NCBI GenBank assembly: GCA_950022295.1
Contig: OX465598.1
Span: 117,287,001 to 117,351,000, forward strand
Length of the DNA stretch: 64,000 nt
Reading direction: 5' to 3'
Source: Bromus sterilis
Taxonomy: Eukaryota > Streptophyta > Magnoliopsida > Poales > Poaceae
Part shown: positions 1 through 9,993 of the stretch, in pieces
Position numbering within the stretch: position 1 is the first letter of the stretch
How the letters are laid out: the number at the start of each line of letters is the position of its first letter
The notes under the pieces: generated by a model
Databases searched by the model: none
Told to the model about the DNA's origin: nothing
What the model saw: the letters and a program-made list of their open reading frames with translations, nothing else
Translations under genes and position numbers: made by a program

Positions 1-2324
1 AAAGAGATGGTGGAAGAGGAAGATAAAAAAGGTGTGAAAGGCTCACCTCAATGAGGAAAATCATAGGGGAGAGAAACCCAAATTATAGATATGATGTGAG
101 GAGTAGGGATTGCCATGCAACGGATGCACATATGAGCTAGGGTAAGCTCTCCAATGGAACTAGTGGGGGTACATCCAACTTTCTTGCTCAAGAAGACCTA
201 GAGCTCATTTTAGGAGGCTCATCATTGGAATATACAAGCCAAGTTCTATAGTGTAAAAGGTCCCCACATACCTATATGCATGTATGAGTACGAGTGTGGA
301 TCTCTCAAAAGGAATAGTACTGTTGCCCCTTTCTCTCTTTTTATTTTCTTTTTTTCTATTTTTTGGTGGCCTCCATGGCTCTTTCTATTTAACTCTCATT
401 TGTCCTCTTTGGGATCTTTTAAATTTGTCCTTTTGGGATCTTTTCCACACTTAGGGGCAACACTCTATTTTACAAGAAGTATAGAAGATCTTTCACACTT
501 TACAAAATTACTCAGCATAAAGAAAAATCTATCATGATGTATGCAAATCTATGCCTCTGCCAGTGTAGCAGGAGATGCAATGATACTAGCGCGTCATGTA
601 GCAATGATTAGGGAAAGACCCACCTATCATGCGGCTCATCGATCAAGCAAAAGCATGTATGAAATGAAGATCAAGTAATGAGAAGGTGGATGTTGCATGA
701 CAATATATCTCAGAAAGGCTATGGAAATGCCTTGATAGGTACGTATGACGGCTGTTTTGAGGAAGGATATAAGGAGGTATACGATGACAGAGCGTATCAT
801 GCCAAGGGTTTGGATGTAACGGCGAGGTAGGCGCCAACTCTCGGAGTGAGAAAAGGCAACCCACGGTACCGAAGAGGCTAGCAAATATGAGGAGGTGGAA
901 GTGTCAACTTTCGAATACTTATATTAGTCTGAAGAACTCATGCACCTATTATCGATAACTCTTAATCTAATCAGGAGGTTCACAAAGAGACAAGTACCCT
1001 GTGGAGGAGTGTATGGGAGTTTGGTTATCCTTGCGCATCCTCGACTCATGGTACGTGAGTGTACTTTAATATCTGATCCCTCCTAAGATTAGTGATCCAT
1101 CTAGTAGCTAGAGTTCTCAACTAGTTTTTGTAGTTTTTCGAAAATAAACACAGATTTCCCAAAATATGACATCTATCTCTAATAGGATAAAGCTCTTGAC
1201 ACCAAAAGTTCAAACATTACTCAAAACAATACCTCAAAACTATTGCAAGTTACTACTACAATTGAATAGCAACCTCAATTACCTACTTCAAGTCAAGATA
1301 CACAACTCAGTGCAACAAGCGAACTCTCTAAACAAGATAAACATGAAAAATCAAGATAATTCCAGCAACAAACTAAAAAAATCTCTTAATAAGATAAGTA
1401 TGAAAACTAAGAGCTAAGCATGACAGCAGCTACGAAAAGATAAAGAACACACAACAAAAGAAAGATAAGCATGAAATTTTTATGATGTGTTCTAGTTTAA
1501 AGTGGAGCTAGTTTCTCTCCCACACAAATAAATCTGGGTTCTAACTTGTTATGAACAGCAAGCAAAGCTAAAGAAAACTAAAAAGTAAAGAGAAAGACTC
1601 TCCAAGCATAGCACATAAGGCATGAAGTGATAAAAATATAGTGGAACAAAGGACGAACTGATAATTGTTGATGGAGAAGGGGGTGCATGGGGGCATCCCC
1701 AAGCTTAGAAGCTTGAGCCGCCTTGGATATTTCTTGGGGTGCATGGGGGCATCCCCAAGCTTGAGCATTTGACACTCCCAGATCTTCTTTCATCATCTTC
1801 CCTCGCACACTTGAAAACACCCTTCATACATAACTCATCAGAAGCTGATTAGAGAGGTAAGTACCCATAATAAAACAATTTGCCTCTACTGGAAATAAAG
1901 ATATTCTTGCAAAACTGGGAAAAGGCAAAACATGGCAGGATCTATGAAAAACAGACCAGTAGGTAGTAAATAATGTTTTGGGTTACTTCTACAACTCAAT
2001 TAAAAAAATCAGAACAGACGCTCGAAAACTAATTGTATAGAGCACGTTGTTAAAATAATTCAAATCAAAAAGATGATTTGGTGAATTTAGCCGATTTTTT
2101 TCCGTCCAAGGACATAATCTGTTTTCTGGACAGCATGTCACAACTTTTAAACTTTCTTGCAATCAGAGGCTAAACTTGGCACAAAGCTTGAAAATAAAGA
2201 TACAATGATGTTGCTACAGTATTAACAATCATCAAGACCACTAAAAACAGAAGGAAACCCATCTTGGGTTGCCTCCCAACAAGCACTTTCTTTTATGCCT
2301 TTAAGCTAGGCAAGAAGCAAAAGA
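1..2324 (-). other. Non-coding internal region of A1
   Basis: This stretch holds no supportable gene. It aligns by eye with 31953-34426 and 61740-63326 (shared landmark ggattgccatgcaac near 109, 31966 and 61766), so it is a conserved non-coding internal segment of the Athila-type lineage. It contains a directly repeated motif gggggcatccccaagctt at about 1688 and 1746. An AT-rich stretch at 1140-1560 carries short chance ORFs. In an autonomous Athila element the polymerase domains would be expected here. Confidence 0.75.
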
Positions 2325-3020
2325 TCAAGTTTTATCAAGTGTAAGAGAATAGCTAGCCCATGTAACGGACTCAAAAGGTAACTTCATCTTCTTCCTAAGG
2401 AAGTGTTTCATCCCCTTCTTGACAGGGAATTGGAATTTTATATTCCCCTCTTTCAGGTCAATGACAGCACCAACGGTGCGAAGAAAATGACGTCCCAAAA
2501 TAATTGGACATAAGGGTTCACACTCAATGTCCATAATAGTAAAATCAACGGGAACATAATTATCATTGACAAGAATAATAACATCCTCAATCTTCCCCAA
2601 AGGTTTCATTACGGAAGAATCAACGAGACGAACATCAAAAGAACAAGGATCAAAAGGTTTCAATTCAAACATAGCATACATTATTTTGGGCATAACGGAT
2701 GTACTAGCTCCAACATCACATAAAGCATAGCAAGAGAAGTTATTTAATTTAATTTTTATCATAGGATCCCAACCATGTTCTAGCTTCCTAGGTATGGAGG
2801 CTTCCAACATAAGCTTCTCCTCTGTAGCTTTAATGAGAGCATTGGTAATATGCTCCGTGAAGGCAAGATTTAGTGTGCTAGTGTGGGGGTCTCTAGCCAT
2901 TTTGTGTAGTAAGCTAATAACTTCAGAAAGGGTACACCTATCAAAATCAAGGTCACTACTATCAAGAAAGGTGGTAGTGGTGGCATCTAGGCTTACTTGT
3001 TTGAAAGCCTCTATGTTCAT
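2325..3020 (-). pseudogene. Athila-type aspartic protease region of A1
   Basis: This is a 231-residue open segment of a retrotransposon polyprotein. It contains the retropepsin-like core LCDVGASTSVMP (about residue 100) followed downstream by PIILGRHFLRT, the usual flap/ILG arrangement. Athila proteases characteristically carry D-[LVI]-G-A where most retropepsins have D-S-G-A, so the changed Ser is expected for the lineage. The segment is separated from gag by about 90 bases with several stops in all useful frames, so gag and protease are not joined now. The stop near 2325 is followed by non-coding sequence, with no reverse transcriptase. The retropepsin would normally cleave Gag and Gag-Pol inside the virus-like particle. 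Confidence 0.8.
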
Positions 3021-3113
3021 AGGAGTTTCTTTTTCTATGGTTGAGGTATTGCATCACCATTAATAGGTCCAGTGGGACTAGGGGTGTGTTGGGTGCTAAG
3101 AGTTTGGATATCC

Positions 3114-4362
3114 TCAACAACTTGAATAGTTAGCAATGGTGTGGTGTGTAGGAAGGCTCTTAATTCTATCTTCTTCCTCCTTTTCTCTAGCCCATATTTC
3201 TTTAAGTTTAGCCATCATCCTAATTTTTTCATTAATTTGCACTTGAATAGCTTTCATAGGAGTGGGCTTCCTTTCCTCGAGGGGAGAAGTTCGAATTTTA
3301 AGCATCTCAACATCAAAGGCTAAGTTGTCTACCTTCAAAGAGAGATTGTGTAATTTTTCTATTTTTTCTTCTACACTCTTGTTGAAGGCTTTTTGGGTAG
3401 TGATAAATTCCTTAAGCATACTCTCTAATTCAGAAGTGCAATTCTTGGTGCTAGGATAAGTGTTGTTGTTCCCATAGTTGTTCGATGGGAATGGTCTAGG
3501 ATTGCTACCAAAGTTACTCCTATAGGCATTGTTGTTGAAGTTGTATCTAGAGATAAAGTTCACATCTACTTGTTCTTGAGCAACCAAAGAATTTAAAGGA
3601 ACATAATGAGGATCAATAGGAGCTTGCTTAGTAAGTAAAGACATGATCAAGTCAACCTTTTCATTTAGGGAGGAGATCTCCTCGATAGAGTTTACCTTCC
3701 TACCTGTTGGAGCTCTTTTGGTGTTCCATTGGGAATAGTTGTTCATCATCTCATCTAGTAGTTTTGTGGCAGCACCAAGTGTTGTTGACATAAAGGTTCC
3801 TCCCGCGGCCGAATCTAACAAGTTCTGCGAGGTAAAGTTCAAGCCTGCATAGAAAGTTTGGATAACCATCCAAGTAGTCAAACCATGCGTAGGGAAATTT
3901 TTAACAAGATATTTCATACGTTCCCAAGCTTGGGCAACATATTCATTATCCAATTGCTTAAAATTCATAATAATACTCCTCAATTGGATAATCTTAGCAG
4001 GTGGATAGTACTTCCCAATAAAAGCATCCTTGCACTTATCCCAAGAATCTATGTTGTTCCTAGGAAAGGATTGAAACCAAAGTTTAGCTCCTCCTCTCAA
4101 GGAGAAAGGGAAAAGCTTAAGCTTAACAACCTTCTACTTATTTATACTTTTGCATATCACAAAGTTCAACAAAATTATTCAAGTGTAAAGAAGCATCATC
4201 TCCAGCACCAGAGAATTGTTCTTTCATACCAAGGGTAAGCAAGGCAGGTTTAATTTCATAGGAAGATGCTGAAGTGGAAGGTGTAGCAATAGGAGTGCAA
4301 ATAAAATCATTGTTGTTGTGACTAGTGAAGTCACACAACTTGGTGTTTTCAATGGTACCCAT
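3114..4362 (-). pseudogene. gag: Athila-type gag of A1, frameshifted
   Basis: The start is taken at the minus-strand ATG ending at 4362 (MGTIENTKLCDF), which has a clear equivalent in A2 (51481) and A3 (59699). The N-terminal part runs to about 4138. After a stop and a one-base frame change the core continues from about 4110, with the retrotransposon gag motif LWFQSFPRNNIDSWDKCK and then WERMKYLVKNFPTHGL. The tail is coiled-coil-like and rich in Lys/Glu. I see no CCHC zinc knuckle before the stop at 3114. The product would have formed the capsid of the retroelement particle. The 328-residue segment is otherwise open, so decay is moderate. Confidence 0.8.
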
Positions 4363-4492
4363 AATAGTAGCAGCAAGCAGGACAAGCAAATTTTTTGTGA
4401 TTTTTTATAAAGGATAAAAATATAAAAACAGAAAGGTAAACTAACAAGACTAAAGAGCAAAGATAAAAGATAGCGTGCAACAGAAATTGGCT

Positions 4493-5488
4493 TTATGGCA
4501 CTCAAGTAGTGCTCCTCGTTGGCTACCCCAAGTGGAAGGTTGAGATGTAGCACGACAGCAAACTTCCCTTGGCAAAGATACCAAGGTTGAGATCGACCAG
4601 TAGGACTCCAACGACGACAAGTAGGTGGTAAAGTGAACAATGGCGCCGTTCACAACTCAGGGTTTCTTACTTTACCTGGACCTGCACACACAACAAATAA
4701 CTTTGCTCCTAACGAGTACAAAGAGTTTTCCAATCTCTCCTGCCTTGCCGTTTACAAAGGATCAAACGCAACAGATAATGATAGTGATAACTGCAACTAG
4801 AAAGTAAAACAGGAAGTAAATTGAGGGTGTAAACAGTGGTGGAAATAATGACCGGGGTCCCATGAAGTTAACTAGTTATGTCTCTCTCCCAAAAGTCGAT
4901 AAATAGCTCTGCGAGGTGAACAAATTACAGTTGGGAAATTGAAAGGATTAAAAATGAACCGCAATGCTAACTATGCTACAAAAGAAAGGAAGAGGCTCAA
5001 AAGCATGGGCAGTACGCCAAAAGAAGTAGACCGAAATCCATCTGCATCTACTCACTATTCATCCACCTTGAGATATCTATCCAGAACATCTTGCTGGTAT
5101 TAAGTTGCGAGCCCCACCCAAAGGATTAACCCAAAACAACAGACAACTACATTAAAAGAACTTTGCGTAAAGTAAACAATCCATTGTTTTCCCCCTTGTG
5201 GCAACAAAACACCCTTAGACTCATGTTTCTGTCACTCAAGCTAGTCATCAGAGGGCATGAGCCCACAATCATGCATAGCGCTCCCTCTTGGAGTTACTAC
5301 CTACAACTTGGCAAATTCAACATAGCAACAGCACAAAGAATTGCATATGTTCCCTTATCATGTAGGGCATCTCAGAAGGTCTAATCCATGAAGAACAAAT
5401 AGGGGGAGAGAACAACACATAGCTACTAATCATGGACCCATGGTCCAAGGTGGACTACTCACGGTTCATCCGGGAAGCGTCCATGGTG
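4493..5488 (-). repeat. 5' LTR of A1, truncated by CACTA-1
   Basis: The sequence aligns with the LTR at 51657-53316 from its inner end (tggcactcaagtagtgctcc) as far as the segment ending in tccgggaagcgtccatggtg. The alignment stops exactly at 5488, where CACTA-1 begins, and the remaining 600-700 bp of LTR is not found on the far side. The tRNA primer site that should sit just left of 4493 is deleted: the sequence passes directly from the 5' leader into agaaattggctttatggc. No gene is present. Confidence 0.75.
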
Positions 5489-5519
5489 CACTACTAGGGA
5501 AATAGCTATACATGGAAAG

Positions 5520-5870
5520 CTTATTAGTGGCGCATTTTATATGTAATGCGCCACTATGTTCTAAGGGGTGGCGCACTGGTAAAAAATGCGGCACCCATAA
5601 GCTCTTATAGGTGGCGCATTTTCCAAAATGCGCCACCCCTAAGAGTGGGCCAGCCCTGGATCCCCTTATACGTGGCGCATTTGGAGAAATGCGCCACCCC
5701 TAAGAACCTTATAGGTGGCGCATTTTGAAAATGCGCCACCCCTAAGAGCTTATGGGTGGCGCATTCTGGAAATGCGCCACCCCTAAATAATTATTAGTGG
5801 CGCATCCAGAATGCGCCACCCATAAGCTCTTAGGGGTGGCGCATTTCCCATATGCGCCACTACTAAGAAA
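5520..5870. repeat. Left subterminal repeat array of CACTA-1
   Basis: The 9-mer gtggcgcat and its reverse complement atgcgccac alternate many times, with gctcttat/ataagagc linkers, so neighbouring units form inverted pairs. In CACTA elements such arrays are transposase-binding sites. A matching array lies at about 6865-7255. Confidence 0.8.
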
Positions 5871-5898
5871 AAACTGTGCGGGGAAATTCCCAAATACA

Positions 5899-5914
5899 CC
5901 CCCCCCCCCCCCCC
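5899..5914 (+). repeat. Poly-C run of 16
   Basis: An uninterrupted run of 16 C follows aaatacac. It is a mononucleotide microsatellite inside CACTA-1 and is likely to be length-polymorphic or miscalled in sequencing. Confidence 0.9.
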
Positions 5915-6649
5915 GTGGACCTCCTTTTCAATTTGGAAAAAAATAAAAGAAAATGATAGAAATGTCAAAAAAATAAAAGAAAATAAGTTTCCCAAATGAT
6001 ATGTGGTCTAGTTGTTAGGAAAATTTACAAATATGAATTTCGACTTTTTTTGCAAAATCTCTCGAGAATTTTTTAAAATGGACTTAACTTTTGCATACGA
6101 CCTCCGATTAAAAAGTTTTTTATATGAAAAATCATCTACTCGAAAAGTTATATCCAAATTCAACCGGGTGTAACCCATTGAACATTTTTTTAATCCTCAA
6201 AAACCTAACAGAAAAAAGTTACGGGCGTTTGAAGATCTGGAGGCCCAAAAAAAGAGAAAAAATTAAAAAAAATTTGAACATAGTAGTGCCGCATTTTGTA
6301 TGAAATGCGCCACTAATAACAGAAAAATAAATTAAATGTTTTTAAAAAATATATATTTTTTATTTTTAAAAAAAATTCAAAATAGGCTAGAGGACAAATC
6401 GGGAAGTTAAAAAAAGTTGAAAATTTTAGATAGTAACATTAAAAAATAAAAAATAAAAATTAAATTCAATTTTTTTTAAAAGTTCAAAATATGCTAATGG
6501 TCCCATCGAGAAAGTTTCAAAAAATGTTGAAAATTTTAGCACACCCATGAACATTAACAAGGTCCTAGACATCAACATGGTTTAATAGGATTTATATGTT
6601 ATATATATCAACAAGTGCCTGATAGGTGAGCTTGAGTGAGAGTTGAATA

Positions 6650-6712
6650 GAACCGAGAAGTTAAGCGTGCTGGGGCTAGAGTAGTGCTAGGATGGGTGAC
6701 CCTTGGGGAAGT
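6650..6712 (+). repeat. 5S rRNA-derived segment inside CACTA-1
   Basis: The stretch gaagttaagcgtgct ... gagtagtgctaggatgggtgacc matches the second half of plant 5S rRNA, which contains the internal RNA polymerase III control region (A box, intermediate element and C box). The first half of 5S rRNA is missing and the 3' end departs after ggggaagt, so this is not a 5S gene. The upstream wording (gagttgaatagaaccgag) resembles the 5S-like LTRs of Cassandra TRIM retrotransposons more than a genuine 5S gene. Capture of a Cassandra LTR fragment is therefore my preferred explanation. Confidence 0.75.
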
Positions 6713-7163
6713 TTGACCACGGAGGTTAGTTTGACCTGAGATTAAGCATAGTCACCGGGCATTAAGCATACTAACCTGAGATTAAGAAAAATTAAAAAAA
6801 TTTAAAAATAAAAATAAAAAAATTGTTTTCCAGATTCAAAATTCAAAATTTAAAAAAATTAATAGTGGCGCATTTTCAGAATGCGCCACCCCTAAGAGCT
6901 TATAGGTGGCGCATTCTGAGATGTGCCATGCTAGGATGGGTGACCCTTGGGGAAGTTTGACCACGGAGGTTAGTTTGACCTGAGATTAAGCATAGTGACC
7001 GGGCATTAAGCATACTAACCTGAGATTAAGAAAACATAAAAAAAATAAAAAAATGTTTTCTAGATCCAGATTCAAAATTTTAAAAAATTAATAGTGGCGC
7101 ATTTTCAGAATGCGCCACCCCCTAAGAGCTTATAGGTGGCGCATTCTGAGATGCGCCACGCCT
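6686..7163 (+). repeat. Tandem duplication (about 244 bp) inside CACTA-1
   Basis: Two copies begin at gctaggatgggtgacccttgg (6686 and 6930). Each includes the 5S C-box region, the gaccacggaggttagtttgacc block, a gattaag-rich block, an A-rich spacer and a pair of gtggcgcat/atgcgccac subterminal repeats. The copies differ at only a few positions, such as agtcaccggg versus agtgaccggg, so the duplication is fairly recent. It doubled the polymerase III C-box but not the A-box. Confidence 0.8.
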
Positions 7164-7297
7164 AAGGGTCTTAGGGGTGGCGCATCCAGAATGCGCCACC
7201 TATAAGCCCTTATTAGTGGCTTGTAGTCAGTGGCGCATCCATAATGCGCCACTAAACAGAAAAAAGGACGCCACTAAAAGGGCATTCCCTAGTAGTG

Positions 7298-8549
7298 GCC
7301 AAGGCCACCAAAATGGAGCCCATGCACGCGCAGTTCATCCCGCATGCACGGGGAGGCTCGGGAGTCGCCGGAAGCTCGTCGACGACGTGCTCGGGCGGCT
7401 GCCGTGGCACGGGCTCGGGGTGGAACTTGTTGTGGCGCACCAAATCAAGCAGGCGTGGTTGCAAACGAAGCATTAGAGCACGGCGAAGACGTCGGACAAG
7501 GAGGCGGGCTCGATTGCGCAACAGGGGGTCGTCGCCATGGATCCCGGCGGCGAGAAGCTCGGTCCTTCATGGAAAAACACGGTATAGGCCAAGAGGGTGG
7601 CCGTGGACTGTGTGGGGTGAAGCAGGAGCTCACCGCGGATGTAGTGGAAGCGGTGGCGTGGTCGGGGAGTCTCTGTGGCCGGAGTAATCAACGACGGCGG
7701 CTTGCGGGTCCGGCGAGCTCTCGGTGAAGCGTGCATCGTCCTCGGGCTCGATTAGGACGCCATCTTCTCCAGATCGGGGTAAACGGCGACGCTGCGCACG
7801 ATGGACATGATCTCCTCGCCTATCTCCGGCGTTGGCTGCGAGTTCTTGCGTTGACGAACGGCGGGTGCTCTCGGAGGATTTGGGGGAAACACATAGAGAG
7901 CGCGAGAGAGTGGGGCGAGAGGGGGAGAGTGACGAGGACGTCTAGGGGCTTCTCCTGGACACGCGGAAGACGGAGGGGAAGCAGGCAGCTCGTCGGGGTG
8001 GCGTCGGTGGCCACGGCATGGCCGCCACCGAGGTGCTTGCCGCCGTGCTGGAAGACGACAAGAGCCTGGCGGACTTGGGCAGCGGTACAGGTAAGTTGGG
8101 CCTGGGGCCCAAGGTGAGTGGGCCTCTTTCCCTTTTGTCTTTTCTTTCTGTTTTTCTCTCTGTTATTTGTTTTGCTGTGCTAAAAAAAATAGCCAGGCAT
8201 TTTATTAAATGCTCAGAATTCATATATGGACTTACATGACTAGTAGCTAGTCATTCCCAAGTTTTGAAGATTTTTTAAATTCAAATATTTGAATTCAAAT
8301 TCCAATAGGTGTATTTGATTAATTCCAAGGTCCTGTTTGAATATTTGAAAAATCCATGAGCATGGGGTTGGTCCCATATCACTTGATATGTGATCACACT
8401 CATTTATGGGAGTTTTCAAAAATACAAAAGGAATTTTTCTTTTTCCCATAGGGCTTTTCTTTTTCCCCAATTTTGAATTTCTTTTGAAATTTTTATCATG
8501 ATGCAAAGTGACTTGCTATTCTAGCACATACCTAACTTGGGCTTGTGAC
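7298..8549. other. Unassigned GC-rich segment, probably part of a hybrid LTR
   Basis: From 7298 to about 8100 the sequence is very GC-rich, with open frames on both strands but no recognisable domain. From 8200 it becomes AT-rich (ttcaaatatttgaattcaaattc). It directly precedes the 326 bp that match the T1 LTR end. The GC-rich/AT-rich pattern is that of long chromovirus LTRs, but it does not align by eye with the other T1 LTR (24111-27613). A short frame at 8018-8091 (MAATEVLAAVLEDDKSLADL) has a good start context and ends at a perfect donor (cag/gtaagt), so a captured first exon cannot be excluded. No function is assigned. Confidence 0.4.
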
Positions 8550-8875
8550 ACATGAGGCATGACCCCATTGTTCAGCACAAAAAGTTTCAAGGCAATAGGA
8601 ATAGTAGAGGTGTGGCTAGCTTCAATAAAGAGGGTAAAAGAGCTAATTCCTTCAATGAAAAAGGAATTTTTTTGAGAAATAAAAATATGGCAAGGGCATG
8701 GATGATCAAAGCTTGATCATAGCTATGAGGTAGAGGGGTTTAGAGATCACTTGGCCTAGGAAGAAAAATTAGGCCCAAGTGATCAAGGCCAACAGAGCTG
8801 AAAAACTCAGGAAAATAAAATCAAAATCCAGAAAACCAGCAAACAAAATTGGAAACAAAAGAGGGCCAAAAACCT
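8550..8875 (-). repeat. 3' LTR remnant of T1
   Basis: These 326 bp align closely with 27288-27613 (gaggcatgaccccat ... gagggccaaaaacc), ending at the polypurine tract complement. To the left of 8550 the homology stops abruptly and different sequence begins. No gene. Confidence 0.8.
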
Positions 8876-8890
8876 ACCCCCTTAGGGTAA
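8876..8890 (-). other. Polypurine tract of T1
   Basis: On the minus strand the sequence TACCCTAAGGGGGT lies between the end of pol and the 3' LTR, the expected position for second-strand priming. Confidence 0.6.
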
Positions 8891-9954
8891 ATCTCGTCCT
8901 CGATATTTGGTTGCTCAGGGAAAAGATACGGATATGCATATCTCACAAATTCTTCCCTTTCCTAGGTAGCCTCATCCTCGGTATGGTGTTCACACAGTAC
9001 CTTGTAAAATCGTATCACATTACTGCGGGTGGTCCTTTCCATTTCTTCCAAAATCCTGACTGGTTTCTCTTCATATGTCAAATCCTGTGTCAACTCTAAC
9101 TCTTTCATATCCACTCGCTTGACTGGTGGTGCAATGCACTTGCGTAGCTGCGATATGTGGAATACGTCATGGACATCGGATAGTTCTGGGGTAGTTCCAG
9201 TTGGTATGCTACTCTTCCCCGCTTAGCCATTATTGGGAATGGTCCGATGTACCTTGGGGCAAGCTTCCCTCGAGTATGGAATCTCCTTACCCCTTTCATT
9301 GGTGTCACTCGGAGATAAACATATTATCCAGGCTCAAAGCTCATTTCCCGATGCTTCGGGTCATAGTAACTCTTCTGTCGAGACTTGGCGGCTCTCAGAC
9401 GGTCTTGAATTTCTTTGACTTGCTTTTCTGCTTCGAGCATTAAGTCGGTGCCAAAGAGACGACTGTCCCCTATCTGTGACCAGTTCAAGGGGGTACGACA
9501 TTTCCGCCCATATAATGCTTCAAAAGGTGACATCTTTAGACTGGCCTGATAGCTGTTATTGTATGAGAATTCTGCATATGGAAAACAGTCCTCCCACTTG
9601 GGGACGTAAGCTAGCACACATGCCCTGAGCATGTCTTCCAGTATCTGGTTTACTCGTTCTGTTTGGCCATCGGCCTGAGGATGGTAGGCAGTTCTATGCT
9701 TTTAGTGTGGTCCCCAGGGCTTGGTGAAGACGTAGCCAGAATGCAGACGTGAATACTGATCCTCTGTCTGAGGTGATCGTCTTTGGTATCCCATGGAGGC
9801 TGACAATCCGGGACATGTATAGCTCTGCTAGTTGATCAGCTCGGTAAGTGGTCCTGACCGGAATAAAGTGAGCCACTTTGGTGAGCATGTCCACGATTAC
9901 CCAGATGGAGTCGTGGCCCCGGGCGGTCTTTGGGAGTCCCACAATAAAATCCAT
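8890..9954 (-). pseudogene. pol: Integrase core, C-terminus and chromodomain of T1 pol
   Basis: The catalytic core reads MDFIVGLPKTARGHDSIWVI (first Asp), then ITSDRGSVFTSAFW (second Asp), with the Glu of GQTERVNQ just left of 9694. Downstream come YNNSYQASLKMSPFEALYGR (9324-9632) and the GPF/Y-type segment RYIGPFPIMAKRG (9105-9308). The tail LTYEEKPVRILEEMERTTRS at about 8960-9090 is the chromodomain-like motif that may steer integration to modified chromatin. Stops interrupt the frame near 9694 and 9309, frames change near 9633-9690, and a Trp-position stop lies near 8970. Confidence 0.8.
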
Positions 9955-9993
9955 GCATATGTCATTCCATTTCCATTGCGGAACTTGCAGGGG

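Larger units (their letters stand above)
1..5488 (-). mobile_element. Athila-type Ty3/Gypsy retrotransposon A1, partial
   Basis: The element lies on the minus strand. From right to left it has an LTR part (4493-5488), gag (3114-4362), protease (2325-3020) and a long non-coding 3' internal region (1-2324). The assignment rests on the Athila-style gag core and an Athila-style aspartic protease with D-V-G-A in place of D-S-G-A. The same layout recurs at 31953-53316 and in part at 58878-63326. No reverse transcriptase, RNase H or integrase follows the protease, so the copy looks non-autonomous by design and not merely truncated. It is cut at the right by CACTA-1, and its left end lies outside the window. 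Related Triticeae families include Sabrina, WHAM and Fatima; which one this is was not determined. Confidence 0.85.
5489..7297. mobile_element. Non-autonomous CACTA transposon (CACTA-1)
   Basis: The element starts CACTACTAGGGAAATAGC and ends in the inverse, TTCCCTAGTAGTG, giving a terminal inverted repeat of about 13 bp. Both ends carry dense subterminal arrays of gtggcgcat and its complement atgcgccac, typical of the sites bound by En/Spm-type (CACTA) transposases. It is about 1.8 kb, AT-rich in the centre, and encodes nothing recognisable, so movement would depend on a transposase made elsewhere. A 3-bp target duplication is expected, but the flanks are gtg on the left and gcc on the right. 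The flanks also belong to two different elements. It carries a 5S-rRNA-like insert and an internal tandem duplication, annotated separately. Confidence 0.85.

Noticed and set aside
1..2324. An envelope-like ORF, sometimes present in Athila elements
   Set aside because: Only short chance frames occur in this region, and they are not shared by the other copies.
6650..6712. A functional 5S rRNA gene
   Set aside because: The first half of 5S rRNA is missing, the 3' end diverges, and the segment lies inside a CACTA element.
7295..8239. Overlapping ORFs of 60-130 codons on both strands as host genes
   Set aside because: They are open on opposite strands because of high GC content, have no recognised domain and lie in LTR-like sequence. 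Only the 8018 frame was kept as a weak observation.
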